A stretch of 23,095 bases of DNA from Bacteroidales bacterium (GTDB lineage: Bacteria; Bacteroidota; Bacteroidia; Bacteroidales; UBA932): NCBI GenBank assembly GCA_024401945.1, contig JAKSKC010000012.1:1-23095 (forward strand), in the 5' to 3' direction. Below the pieces are notes generated by a model that worked only from the letters and a program-made list of their open reading frames with translations, did not search any database and was not told where the DNA came from. Shown piece after piece: positions 6,828 to 15,900 of this stretch. Within the stretch, counting starts at the first letter, position 1. Each line of letters opens with the position of its first letter. The translations under genes were made by a program, and so were the position numbers.

Positions 6828-8843
6828 TTATTTGAGTCCGCGGGCCTCCAGAAGATATTTCGGATCCGGATCCGCTCCGCGGAAATTGCGGTAGAGAGTC
6901 ATAGGCTCGTCACTGCCGCCACGGCTCAGGATGCAGTTGCGGAAACGCATCCCGGTCTCCCTGTTGAATATTCCCTCCTCCACGAAAGCCTGGAAGGCAT
7001 CCTTGTCGAGGACTTCGGCCCACAGGTAGCTGTAGTAGCCTGCGCTGTATCCGCTCGAGCCGAAGATATGGTTGAAATATGTGCTGCGGTAGCGAGGGAT
7101 TATCTCATCCACGAGACCCATCTCCTTCGCGGCCTGCGCCTCGAAGCTCTCAACGTCGATTCCCTCGATGGAGCTGAGTTCGTGCCACTTCATGTCAAGG
7201 ATGGATGCCGCGCAGAGCTCTCCGGTGACGAAGCCCATATTGAAGTTGCCGGCGGCGTTGACCTTCTGCACAAGTTCCTGAGGGATGACCTCACCGGTCT
7301 TGTAGTGGAAGGCGTATGTGGCGAGCACCTCAGGCTGGAAGGCCCAGTTCTCATTGATCTGTGAAGGGAGCTCGACAAAGTCGCGCTTGACTGAAGTTCC
7401 GCTTGTGGAAGTGTAGCTGCACTTGCTCAGAAGGCCGTGAAGCGCGTGTCCGAACTCGTGGAACATAGTCTCGACCTGGTCTATGTTGAGCAGTGAAGGG
7501 CTTTCCTCCGTAGGCTTGTTGAAATTGCCCACGTTCACAATCACAGGACGGATGTCCTTTCCGTCGGCTGTCCTGTACTGGTTGACGAAGTTGTTCATCC
7601 AGGCACCGGCTCTCTTGGAGTCGCGCGGATAGTAGTCCGTGATGATGATTCCTATCAGGGAACCGTCCTCGTCCGAAACCTTGAAGGCCTCGCACTCCGG
7701 ATTGTAGAGCGCGACGTCGGTCACAGGCTCGAAGGTGATACCGTAGAGGCGTGAAGCGTTGGCGAACACTCCGGCGCGGACGTTCTCCATCTTGAAATAC
7801 TGCATCACCTCGCTCTCATCGAGGTCAAAGCGGGCCTTGCGCACCTTCTCGGCATAGTACATATAGTCCCAAGGCTCTATGCGGCTTCCCTCAGGAAGGA
7901 TTCCGGCCGCGATGTCAGCGTCCATCATCTTCTGCATATCGGCGATCTCCTCCTTTGCCCTTGCCATTGAAGCATCCATTATCCCTGCGAGGAAGTTGTC
8001 CACGGTCTGAGGGTTGCCGGCCATCTTGTCGTGGAGGATCCAGGCGGCAGGACTGTCATATCCGAGGAGTTTGGCTTTCTCGATACGGAGTTCCATTATG
8101 CGCAGGACATTGGCCTTGTTGTCATACTCGTTGCCGTTGTTGCCGCGCTGTGAATAGCCCTTGAATATCTGCTCGCGGAGGTCGCGGTCAGCGATGGAAG
8201 CCATCTTGTCATAGTAGTTGGCCACGGAGAATCCGAATTTCTCCTTGAAGGCGTTGCTCTCGGCCAGAAGGTTGTTTCCGAAGGTGAGCACCAGGGATGA
8301 AAGCTCGCTGTTGATCTCCTTCAGACGGGCCTGCTGCTCTGCCGGAAGGCCGATTCCGTTGTCCGCGAAGTTGTCATACCAGAGTTTGAGAAGCATCTGC
8401 TGTTCCCTGTCGAGGGAGCTCTGGTCGGAGTTGTATACCTTCTCAACCCTGGCGAACAGGGCCTGGTTCATCAATATGTTGTCACTGTGCTCGGAAAGAA
8501 GGGGCATGGCCTCGTCAACGATGGCATTGAGGGACTCCGTCGCGTCGCTCTCGGATACATTGAAGAGTACTCCTGTCACCTTCTCGAGAGTCTTTCCGGT
8601 AGCGTCCAGGGCTACGACGGTATTCTCGAAGGTGGGTTCCCCGGTATTGTCTATGATCGCCTGGATTTCGGCGTTCTGTTCCTTGATTCCTTCCTTTATC
8701 GCAGGGAGATAGTCAGCCTCCGTGATCCTGTCGAACGGAGGAATCCCGTAAGGGGTGTCCCATTCCTGAAGGAACGGGTTCTGACGCTGTGTACAGGCTG
8801 TCAATGCAATAGCCATGGCTGCAAATGTCAAAATTCTTTTCAT
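6828..8843 (-). CDS. dcp: M3-family peptidyl-dipeptidase (Dcp-like) lipoprotein
   Basis: Zinc metallopeptidase of the thimet oligopeptidase/Dcp family, expected to trim short peptides. From the ATG at 8843 (671 residues) it begins with a lipoprotein signal (MKRILTFAAMAIALTAC, Cys17). The zinc site is FHEFGHALHG, with HEFGH at about 462-466, followed by DFVELPSQINENW, which carries the third zinc ligand Glu. Length matches E. coli Dcp (about 680), so this is the full enzyme plus an export signal. An ATG five codons earlier (8858) would overlap the upstream gene by 11 bp and put MENND before the signal; 8843 gives a proper lipobox. As a lipoprotein it would act in the periplasm or on the outer membrane. 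It follows two nuclease-type lipoproteins, so the group may digest macromolecules together. Confidence 0.93.
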   Translation of the reverse strand: MKRILTFAAMAIALTACTQRQNPFLQEWDTPYGIPPFDRITEADYLPAIKEGIKEQNAEIQAIIDNTGEPTFENTVVALDATGKTLEKVTGVLFNVSESDATESLNAIVDEAMPLLSEHSDNILMNQALFARVEKVYNSDQSSLDREQQMLLKLWYDNFADNGIGLPAEQQARLKEINSELSSLVLTFGNNLLAESNAFKEKFGFSVANYYDKMASIADRDLREQIFKGYSQRGNNGNEYDNKANVLRIMELRIEKAKLLGYDSPAAWILHDKMAGNPQTVDNFLAGIMDASMARAKEEIADMQKMMDADIAAGILPEGSRIEPWDYMYYAEKVRKARFDLDESEVMQYFKMENVRAGVFANASRLYGITFEPVTDVALYNPECEAFKVSDEDGSLIGIIITDYYPRDSKRAGAWMNNFVNQYRTADGKDIRPVIVNVGNFNKPTEESPSLLNIDQVETMFHEFGHALHGLLSKCSYTSTSGTSVKRDFVELPSQINENWAFQPEVLATYAFHYKTGEVIPQELVQKVNAAGNFNMGFVTGELCAASILDMKWHELSSIEGIDVESFEAQAAKEMGLVDEIIPRYRSTYFNHIFGSSGYSAGYYSYLWAEVLDKDAFQAFVEEGIFNRETGMRFRNCILSRGGSDEPMTLYRNFRGADPDPKYLLEARGLK

Positions 8844-8847
8844 ATCG

Positions 8848-9882
8848 TTATTTTCCAATTATTATATACGTCGGATAATGGTCGCTGTATCCGTTGAGGA
8901 ACTTGTTCCCGGAGAACGTACGCAACGGGGTCCCCTTGTATTTCCCCTGCTGGGTGGTAAGGAATGACGGTCTGTAGATGTTTCCGTAATAACCCTTGCC
9001 GCCCGGCTTGATCCTCAGGCCCCCGTCCGATGGTGAGGCCAGGGCCCTGTTGACCTCGATGATGTCGAAAATGTTCCAGACACCCTTGTACTCGAGGGAT
9101 CCGAAACCCTCCTTCAGCATCGTGATGAAAGGCGAGAAGAAATCATTCTCACCCGTCTCCTCTATCGTTTCCCTGGCGTGAAGCCATTTGACCTGACTCT
9201 CGTCGACAGGGTCGTCGTTCATATCCCCCATTACAACAATCCTTATGCCCGGATGAAGACGGGACATCTTCTGCGAATGGCGGTATATCAGTTCCGCTCC
9301 GGAACATCTGGTATCCTTGCCCTTTCCCCCGTTCCTGGAAGGAAGGTGCGCCACGTACACCGCAAATTCCTCGTTCTCTATCTTTCCGTGGACCATCAGG
9401 ACGTCCCTTGTCCTTATGCTGCGCCCCTTCTGTGTCAGATGGAGGCACTCGCTGCTGATGAATTTGAATTCCTCAGGACGGTAAAGCAGGGCCACGTCGA
9501 TGCCACGCGGGTCGGAACTGTCATAATGCACGTATTCGTAACCGGCGTCCGCTATCTCAGACTGGCTGAGGAGATCCTTCAGGACCTTCTCATTCTCTAT
9601 TTCCGCGAGTCCCAGGACGGTATGGAAGCATCCGTTGTCAGCAGCCATTGACCCGATGACGGAGGCTATGTTATGCAGTTTGCTGCGATATCTGCCGTCA
9701 TCCCAGCGGTATTTGCCCCAGGGCAGGAATTCACTGTCGTCCGTTGCAGGGTCATCCTTCGTATCAAACAGGTTCTCTACGTTGTAGAAACCGATTATAT
9801 AGTCACGGGAACCCGTGTCCCCGGCATTTTGACCGCAGGAAACCGCAAGAAGCAGACATATTGCATAGAAAAGCCTTCTCAT
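8848..9882 (-). CDS. Endonuclease/exonuclease/phosphatase-family lipoprotein
   Basis: A 344-residue exported member of the EEP fold (DNase I/exonuclease III superfamily). It has a lipoprotein signal with lipobox LAVSC (Cys16). Core motifs are in order: YNVENLFD (33-40, metal Asn34/Glu36), LAEIEN (Glu94), VAHLPSRNGGKG (His179), VMGDMNDDP (Asp220, Asn222) and GYSDHYP (Asp334, His335) near the C-terminus. All catalytic positions are intact, so an active Mg-dependent phosphoesterase is expected. Members attack DNA, RNA or phosphoinositides; the YNVENLFD subgroup is common in Bacteroidota, often without a known substrate. It sits 15 bases after a NUC1 nuclease lipoprotein, which favours a nucleic-acid substrate by context. 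The superfamily is sure, the substrate is inferred. Confidence 0.92.
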   Translation of the reverse strand: MRRLFYAICLLLAVSCGQNAGDTGSRDYIIGFYNVENLFDTKDDPATDDSEFLPWGKYRWDDGRYRSKLHNIASVIGSMAADNGCFHTVLGLAEIENEKVLKDLLSQSEIADAGYEYVHYDSSDPRGIDVALLYRPEEFKFISSECLHLTQKGRSIRTRDVLMVHGKIENEEFAVYVAHLPSRNGGKGKDTRCSGAELIYRHSQKMSRLHPGIRIVVMGDMNDDPVDESQVKWLHARETIEETGENDFFSPFITMLKEGFGSLEYKGVWNIFDIIEVNRALASPSDGGLRIKPGGKGYYGNIYRPSFLTTQQGKYKGTPLRTFSGNKFLNGYSDHYPTYIIIGK

Positions 9883-9897
9883 AGGCCCTCGGATATG

Positions 9898-11346
9898 TTA
9901 GTTCCACCAGAAAATGTCGTTTCTCGGATCCTCCGCCTCGACGCTCTTCTCGATGTCGTCAGGAAGGTTCACGAAGAAATCGACCCCAACCTTGTTCTCG
10001 AGCGAATCCACGGAGATGGCCAGTTCCTTCTCGAACTTGGTCTGGGTTGTCTTCACATTCTCGAAATAGGCCGCGATACACTTGTACTGACCGGTCTTGG
10101 TATGTGCGAGGATAGCCTTGTAAACGCCCTCCGGAACACTTATCTTCTTGACGCCGCCCTTGTCCTTCACGAAGTTCCTGCTTTCACCGATGAAAGTTCC
10201 GGTAACCACATACATCGTGTCGCATTCCTTTGACCAGGTCTTGTGTATCTTCTGTTCCATTGCATTCCAGGAAGCTCCGTTCAGGGTTGTGCTCTGAGGC
10301 ATTATGTTGGTCGAGAGGAAAAGATCCATATTAGCCCTGCCGCTGCGGTCGTTGGAAGGGATCATATGACCTCTGACGTAATCCTCGCCGTTGATCCTCT
10401 TGTCATAGTAGGTCGCACTGACGTCTCCCTGGAAACTGTCGGACACCAGAGGGTCGTAGGCATATGATTCGGAACGTCCCGTTCCCCCCTGACCGTTCAC
10501 ATACGGATAGCAGCACCATAATGAAAGGCATTTCTCCTCGTCGAAATATGAACTGAAGTTCCTGGTGCCGTCAGGAAGCATATGGCAGAGATACTTGAGG
10601 TTGTCGGAGTCGGAGGTGGCAGGGAGTTCAAGCCAGCCTGCAGATGCCGAACCTGCGGCATATCCGGGATAGGTCCCGGCGCTGCTCTTCTCGAAGTACG
10701 CCTTGTCGGTCTCCTTTATAACATCACCGCTTGACAGCATATAGTCCTTCCTGTGCGCAACGACGGTGAGCTTGTCCCCGGCCTTCAGGCCCAGTTTTGG
10801 GAAATCCTCGTTCTTGCCGTCCTTTTCAGGTGCAAGACCATAGATATAGGCGAATCCGGTGTCGTCCATAATGTACAGGTCACCGTACTCGTAACTTACT
10901 ACGGAGACTATTTCTCCGCTTATCCTGTACCAGGCATTCAGGTCGGCAGGCCTGGCGTTGAACTCGGAGATGGTGAGTGTCTCGATGCCGTCCGGGGAGA
11001 CACCGGTCTCCTGCTCTACGTTTACCACCACGAACCTGGTACCGGCGTTGAAGGTGACTGTCGCCGTCCTTGCCTCCTTGCGGTTGGCCTCGACCTTGAG
11101 AGTTATGGTCTGAGGGTCCTCCGAAGGATTTCCGGTCGACGGTGACACCGTCAGCCAGGAGAAGTTGGAAGTCGCCATCCACGGTGTATTGGTGGTCAGC
11201 GTTACGGTGTATGAACCGCCTTCGGCGGCGGCTTTGATACCGGTAGAAGAAATAAGCAGTTTGACTTCCGTTGCCTGAGGTTTGCTGCAGGAAACCAAAG
11301 CCGCGAGCGCGGCTATGACAGTTAATGCGCGAGATAGATTTTTCAT
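9898..11346 (-). CDS. BACON/OB-fold/NUC1 nonspecific DNA/RNA endonuclease lipoprotein
   Basis: A 482-residue exported nuclease. In order: a lipoprotein signal (lipobox LVSC, Cys20), one BACON beta-sandwich domain (about 27-113, with NTPWMATSNFSWLTVSPSTG), one OB-fold domain (about 122-215, with YIMDDTGFAYIYG), then a NUC1-type (Serratia nuclease/EndoG) domain from about 240. The catalytic segment reads YVRGHMIPSNDR with His327, so the family DRGH motif has Val for Asp. STNIMPQSTTLNGASWNAME carries the metal-binding Asn356. The domain layout suggests an outer-membrane-anchored nuclease with its own nucleic-acid grip. It starts a new transcript: a TATCTTTG box (11358-11351) ends four bases before the ATG. 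It is followed by the EEP lipoprotein. Cleavage of extracellular DNA or RNA is the likely job. Confidence 0.92.
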   Translation of the reverse strand: MKNLSRALTVIAALAALVSCSKPQATEVKLLISSTGIKAAAEGGSYTVTLTTNTPWMATSNFSWLTVSPSTGNPSEDPQTITLKVEANRKEARTATVTFNAGTRFVVVNVEQETGVSPDGIETLTISEFNARPADLNAWYRISGEIVSVVSYEYGDLYIMDDTGFAYIYGLAPEKDGKNEDFPKLGLKAGDKLTVVAHRKDYMLSSGDVIKETDKAYFEKSSAGTYPGYAAGSASAGWLELPATSDSDNLKYLCHMLPDGTRNFSSYFDEEKCLSLWCCYPYVNGQGGTGRSESYAYDPLVSDSFQGDVSATYYDKRINGEDYVRGHMIPSNDRSGRANMDLFLSTNIMPQSTTLNGASWNAMEQKIHKTWSKECDTMYVVTGTFIGESRNFVKDKGGVKKISVPEGVYKAILAHTKTGQYKCIAAYFENVKTTQTKFEKELAISVDSLENKVGVDFFVNLPDDIEKSVEAEDPRNDIFWWN

Positions 11347-11350
11347 AGTT

Positions 11351-11358
11351 CAAAGATA
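11351..11358 (-). promoter_or_regulatory. Bacteroidota -7 box for the nuclease operon
   Basis: TATCTTTG (minus strand) fits TAnnTTTG and is followed after four bases (AACT) by the ATG at 11346. It lies just after the terminator of the upstream BACON/OB gene, so it marks a separate transcription unit. The geometry predicts a leaderless or nearly leaderless message. No clear -33 box is seen; the upstream region is taken up by the terminator. Confidence 0.6.
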
Positions 11359-11370
11359 CAAATTCCGCAC

Positions 11371-11409
11371 AAAAAAAAGCCGGTCCCGCAAGGAAACCGG
11401 CCTTTTTTT
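11371..11409 (-). terminator. Rho-independent terminator after the BACON/OB lipoprotein gene
   Basis: A GCCGGT/ACCGGC stem (11379-11384 with 11396-11401) has an 11-base loop. It is flanked by eight A (11371-11378) and seven T (11403-11409) on the plus strand. On the minus strand it is GC-rich hairpin plus U-run, 14 bases past the stop codon at 11423. The symmetrical A/T flanks mean it could also work in the other direction. Confidence 0.88.
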
Positions 11410-11422
11410 ATTTAAAAATCAA

Positions 11423-12976
11423 CTACTCTGCAGGAGTGTGTGAAACATACATACCTACAACCTCGTTGGTTCCCTTGTAAGAGGTCTTGTAACCTACGAT
11501 GGTGATGGTGTCACCCTCCTTTACTCCGAGGGTGCCGAATTTCTTGGTCTCACCGTTCCAGCCTGTTGAAACGCCGTAGATGTAAGCCGCACCGGTTGCA
11601 TCGACGAGCTCGAAGTTACCGTAGGTCTCAAGGTCGAACTTGTGTCCTGAGATGGATGAGCCGTCAGCTACGATACCGGTAAGCATGATGTAGTTCTGAG
11701 GGTTCTTGGTATCCTTCTCATCCTCCATCTGACCTACTTCCTCGGCTGTTGCTACAGTGACGTCCTTCTTGCTCTCCATGAAGCCCTTGGCCATCTGAGG
11801 ACTGTTCTTGTAAGAGGTCTTGCTGCCGACCATCGTTACGATATCGCCTACTGAAAGACCTGCCTTGGCCTCGAGAGGGATAACCTTTCCGTCAGCGTCA
11901 ACTGTTCCGTAAACATAAACCTCTTCCCCGGAAGCATCCTTGAAGTAGAAGTTCGTACCGTACTTCTCGCTGTCCTGAACGATTCTGGTAACGATTCCTG
12001 AAACCTTGTAAACGGCAGCGCCGTCTTCCTTGGCATTGAATGCTGCGCAGCTTACCTCGGCGATTGCACCGAGCTGTGAGAGGGTAGCTTCGGCTGTATA
12101 GGTCTGGCCGTCCTTCTCCGTCACGAAGCTGAGGGTCGTTTCCCTGGTGCCCTCAGCGTTAGGAGCAACCTGGATTGAAACGATAGCTGTGGTTCCAGCA
12201 AGCTTGATAGAGCTAACTGAAAGCCAGCTCTTGTCAGCCTCAGGGATCTCGACGAACACGCCGTCTCCCTTGCAGGTAAGTTTGAACTGTGCGATACCGC
12301 CCTCGATGTCGATCTGTTCAGGAGCTTCCTCGACCTTGATGAGGGACTTGGTGATGCTGATGACGGTGACGTCAACGAGCTCAACCTTTCCGTTGTATGT
12401 TGTCTTAGGACCTTCGCAGCAGATGATGTCTCCGTTCTCGAGTCCCCAGGAAGAGAAGTTCTTGGTAGCTCCGCTCTTGTCGAGTGTACCGTAGATATAT
12501 ACTGTTCCGGTTGCATCGGTGACGTTGTAGTTTCCGTAAACGTTTGCCTCGATTGCGGAAACGACACCTTCGATGCGGTAAGTCTTGTTGTCAGGACCGG
12601 CGATCACCTCAGCGCAGGTAGCGAGGGCTACCTCCTGCTTGCCGACAGCCTGCTTTACATTGATGTACTGGAATTTCTCGCCAACTTTGATCTTAAGCAC
12701 GGCCTCCTGGGTGCTCTTGGCCTCGGAAGCTGAGAAAGAAATGTTACCGCTGCCGCTGCCGCTTGTAGGAGTGACGGTAAGCCATGAAGGAACCTCGCCG
12801 AATGACCAAGGAGCGGTGGCTGTCACTGAGATGGAAGCTGATCCGCCCTCTGCAGGCAATGACACGTAGGAACTTGAAACCTGAAGTTCCGCAAGATCAC
12901 CAGGCAACTGCTGTACACATCCGGCAGCTACGCCTGCCAGAGCTACTATTGATGCAATAAAATATCTGAGTTTCAT
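11423..12976 (-). CDS. BACON and triple OB-fold lipoprotein, putative surface nucleic-acid-binding protein
   Basis: A 517-residue lipoprotein (lipobox VAAGC, Cys20) with no catalytic domain. In order: BACON 1 (about 35-110, APWSFGEVPSWLTVTPTSG), OB-like domain 1 (118-208), BACON 2 (213-303), OB-like 2 (307-405) and OB-like 3 (407-517). Each OB-like unit shares a pattern of YGN, then D-A-[TS]-G, then Y-[IV]-YG, GL/GV-x-x-GD-x-[IV] and KTSY/KTTY. The single OB unit of the downstream nuclease has nearly the same pattern. BACON domains are common spacer/binding modules of Bacteroidetes surface proteins, and such OB-folds accompany extracellular nucleases. It begins 18 bases after the TonB receptor gene and ends at a terminator, so the two form one transcript. 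The role as partner lipoprotein that presents ligand to the receptor is inferred. Confidence 0.85.
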   Translation of the reverse strand: MKLRYFIASIVALAGVAAGCVQQLPGDLAELQVSSSYVSLPAEGGSASISVTATAPWSFGEVPSWLTVTPTSGSGSGNISFSASEAKSTQEAVLKIKVGEKFQYINVKQAVGKQEVALATCAEVIAGPDNKTYRIEGVVSAIEANVYGNYNVTDATGTVYIYGTLDKSGATKNFSSWGLENGDIICCEGPKTTYNGKVELVDVTVISITKSLIKVEEAPEQIDIEGGIAQFKLTCKGDGVFVEIPEADKSWLSVSSIKLAGTTAIVSIQVAPNAEGTRETTLSFVTEKDGQTYTAEATLSQLGAIAEVSCAAFNAKEDGAAVYKVSGIVTRIVQDSEKYGTNFYFKDASGEEVYVYGTVDADGKVIPLEAKAGLSVGDIVTMVGSKTSYKNSPQMAKGFMESKKDVTVATAEEVGQMEDEKDTKNPQNYIMLTGIVADGSSISGHKFDLETYGNFELVDATGAAYIYGVSTGWNGETKKFGTLGVKEGDTITIVGYKTSYKGTNEVVGMYVSHTPAE

Positions 12977-12994
12977 ATTGTTGTCTGAATCTTA

Positions 12995-15900
12995 TTAGTT
13001 AAACAAATACTTGATACCGATCTGTGCGTACCAGCACTGTCCGATGGACTTGTTCGTTGTCCAGGTCTGGGTGCTGCCGTTGACAGCTTCAGGAGTTGAG
13101 AATACAGGAACACCGTCGGCTCCGATCTCCTCGACCTTGAGGATACGTCCGGAGTTGAGTGAAGGGTTCATCTGCTTGCTTACACCCCAGGAGTTGTTGA
13201 AGAGGTTGAGGAGGTTCTTGATGTCGAAGTTGAGCTGAAGAACGTTCCTTGTCTTGGTATTCTTGCCTGAAGTGATGACGAAATCGTGAGCGAAGCGGAG
13301 GTCAACGCGGTGTACCCAAGGAGAGTAAACGCTGTAAGCCTCTGCATACTGTCCCTTGTGCTTGCTGAGGTATGGGTCGTTGCTGACATATGACCAGAAA
13401 CGTGATGCATCGTCAGGAGAAACGAACTTGATCTCGGTCTCATCCTTAGGGATGTAGATTGCGTCGTAGTTGTAGTTATCGTTGTTGAGGTCGTTAACAT
13501 ACATGTAGCTGTAGTTGTAACCTCCCCTCCAGGTCTCGTAGAAGAGGCTGAAGTGGTTGTTGGCCTTGTCGTTGTAAGTGAGGTCGACGTAAGCACGGTC
13601 AGGGGTCACATAGCTTGAGTTGTGCAGGGCGGCGTTGTTAGGACCTTCCACTGTAGGGATGTATGTGAACGCTGAGGTTGCGTCTGAACCAGGCATACCC
13701 GAGAGTTCCTTTGACATAACGTGTGCGTATGCAGCGTGGATGTTGAGACCCTCGATAGGAGCGATCCTGAACTCGATGCTGGCGTCGCAGCCATAACCCT
13801 GGTTGGTGTTGGTCAGGAAGTATGCTGAAGGATTTCCGAGAGTGTAGTCTGAAGGATAGATGTGACGGTTGTCAGCTCCGTTGAGACGGGCGAATCCTTC
13901 CGGTGACTTCATGTTGAGGTCCTTGATGCAGACTGCGTTGATGCTCTTCTTGAAGATGACCTCACCGCTGATGCTCATAGGGAATGAGGTAGGGAATGCA
14001 TAGTCCACTGCGATGGATGTCTTCCAGATTCTTGGCATCTTGAAGTTAGGGTCCACGCAGGCGAATGAAGAAGGAGCTACGCCGTCTTCAGGGGAGATGC
14101 TCTTAGGGAATCTCTTAGGATCGATGCTGTTGAGCTTTGAAACGAGGTCGTCAACATTGGTGATCATCCTGCCGGCGAACTGGCTGAGGATGTCGAGGTC
14201 GCTCTTCTTGACGTTGATTTCGCTTCCTGAATAATAGGTAGTGGCAGCGGCTACGTTCTGAACCATACCTGAGTTGGTAGGCATATTGGTGAAGAACACG
14301 AGAGGGAGACGTCCTGTGAAGAGACCGGTACCTCCGCGGAACTTGAGGCTCTTGTCACCGAGTACATCCCATACGAAACCTACACGTGGTGAAAGCTGAA
14401 CGCCTGTGTTAGGCCACTTGCCCGTGTCGATGTGCGTTCCGTTGTAGTCGAGGTCATAGATTTCCTTGTTGGTCATGGTGTGCGTGGTGGTGAGGAGGGT
14501 GGTCGCGACGCTGAGAGCGTAGGTGGGCTTGAAGTTGTCGGTGGCGTTCCACTCGTCCTGTCCGTAGAGGGCAAGCTTGTGATACCTTACGCGGGCGGCA
14601 GGGTTGAGTTCTCCGTCATATCCGTAGGTGACGGCGACAGTCTCAGGAGCAGCTCCGTTGAGGAAGTCGTCAAGTGAGTTGTAACGGTAGTAACCTGTAC
14701 CGTTCCTCATATAGGCGTTGTCAGCCATCTGGTAGTCGTAGCTGAAACCGGCGGTGATCTTGTGTGATCCTGCGAAATAGGTTACGTCATCCTTTGCGGT
14801 GATGGCTGTGTTGTGAACACCGTTGTTCCAGGTGAAAAGCTCATAACCAGCTGACATATAAGGATGGAGTGATCCTGTCTCCTCCATACCTCCGTCGAGG
14901 ATGTCGATGAACGGGAACGGAGTTGAAGTCGAACCGCGGACATCGTCAAGCTTTGAATAGGTGACGAGGAGCTGGTTGGAAATGTTGTCGCCGAAGCGGC
15001 TGTTGAGGTCGAATGAGAAGGTGTTCACCTTGTTGTCCTGTGAGTACAGAGAGTTGGCGAAGGCCATTGAGTACTTTGAGAAACGTGCATCAGTCGTACG
15101 CTGACCGCAGTTTGAAGATGAGGCGTTGGCTGAGAACCAGCCGCGGTTCAATGTGTTGTTGTAGCGGACTGCAAGATGATGGTTGTTGGTGATGTTCCAG
15201 TCGAGACGGGCAAGGATCTTCATATTGCTTTCGTCTGCAGGGAAGTTGGTGTATGAACCGGTCTCATAACCGTAGTTGGTCCTGAGGAAGTCCGAAACCC
15301 TCTGCATGTCAGCCTCGGTGGTACGTGAGATGTACTTGTCGGCATTATCAACGCCGTCGGTCGAAGCTCTCCAGCGGTTTACAACGCCAGGGATCTTTGA
15401 ATACTCGAAGTTTGCGAAGAAGAAGAGTTTGTTCTTCACGATAGGTCCGCCCAGGGTGAAACCGTAAGTGGTTGTACGGTCCTTGTCGCGTGCACCGGCG
15501 ATCTCGGTTCCGTCAACTGCGTTTCCGCGCATGTTCTCGTTGCGGTGATAAACGTATGCTGTACCCTTGAAGGTGTTGGTACCAGACTTGGTGATGGCGT
15601 TCACACCACCTCCGACGAATCCGCTCTGACGGACATCGTAAGGGGCGATAACGACCTGAACCTCCTCGATGGCGTCGATTGAGATAGGGCTGCCGCCGCC
15701 AGGAAGATTCTCGCTGAGACCGAAGTTGTTGTTGAAGTTTGCACCGTCGACGGTGAAGTTGGCTGTACGTCCGTCAGCACCGCCGAAGCTCATTCCGTTT
15801 CCTCCGAAAGGAGAGAGTTTCGCAACATCGGTGATCTCACGGCTGATGGTAGGCAGGGCCTCGATCTCAGACCTTGAAACGTTGGTTGCCGCACCTGTCT

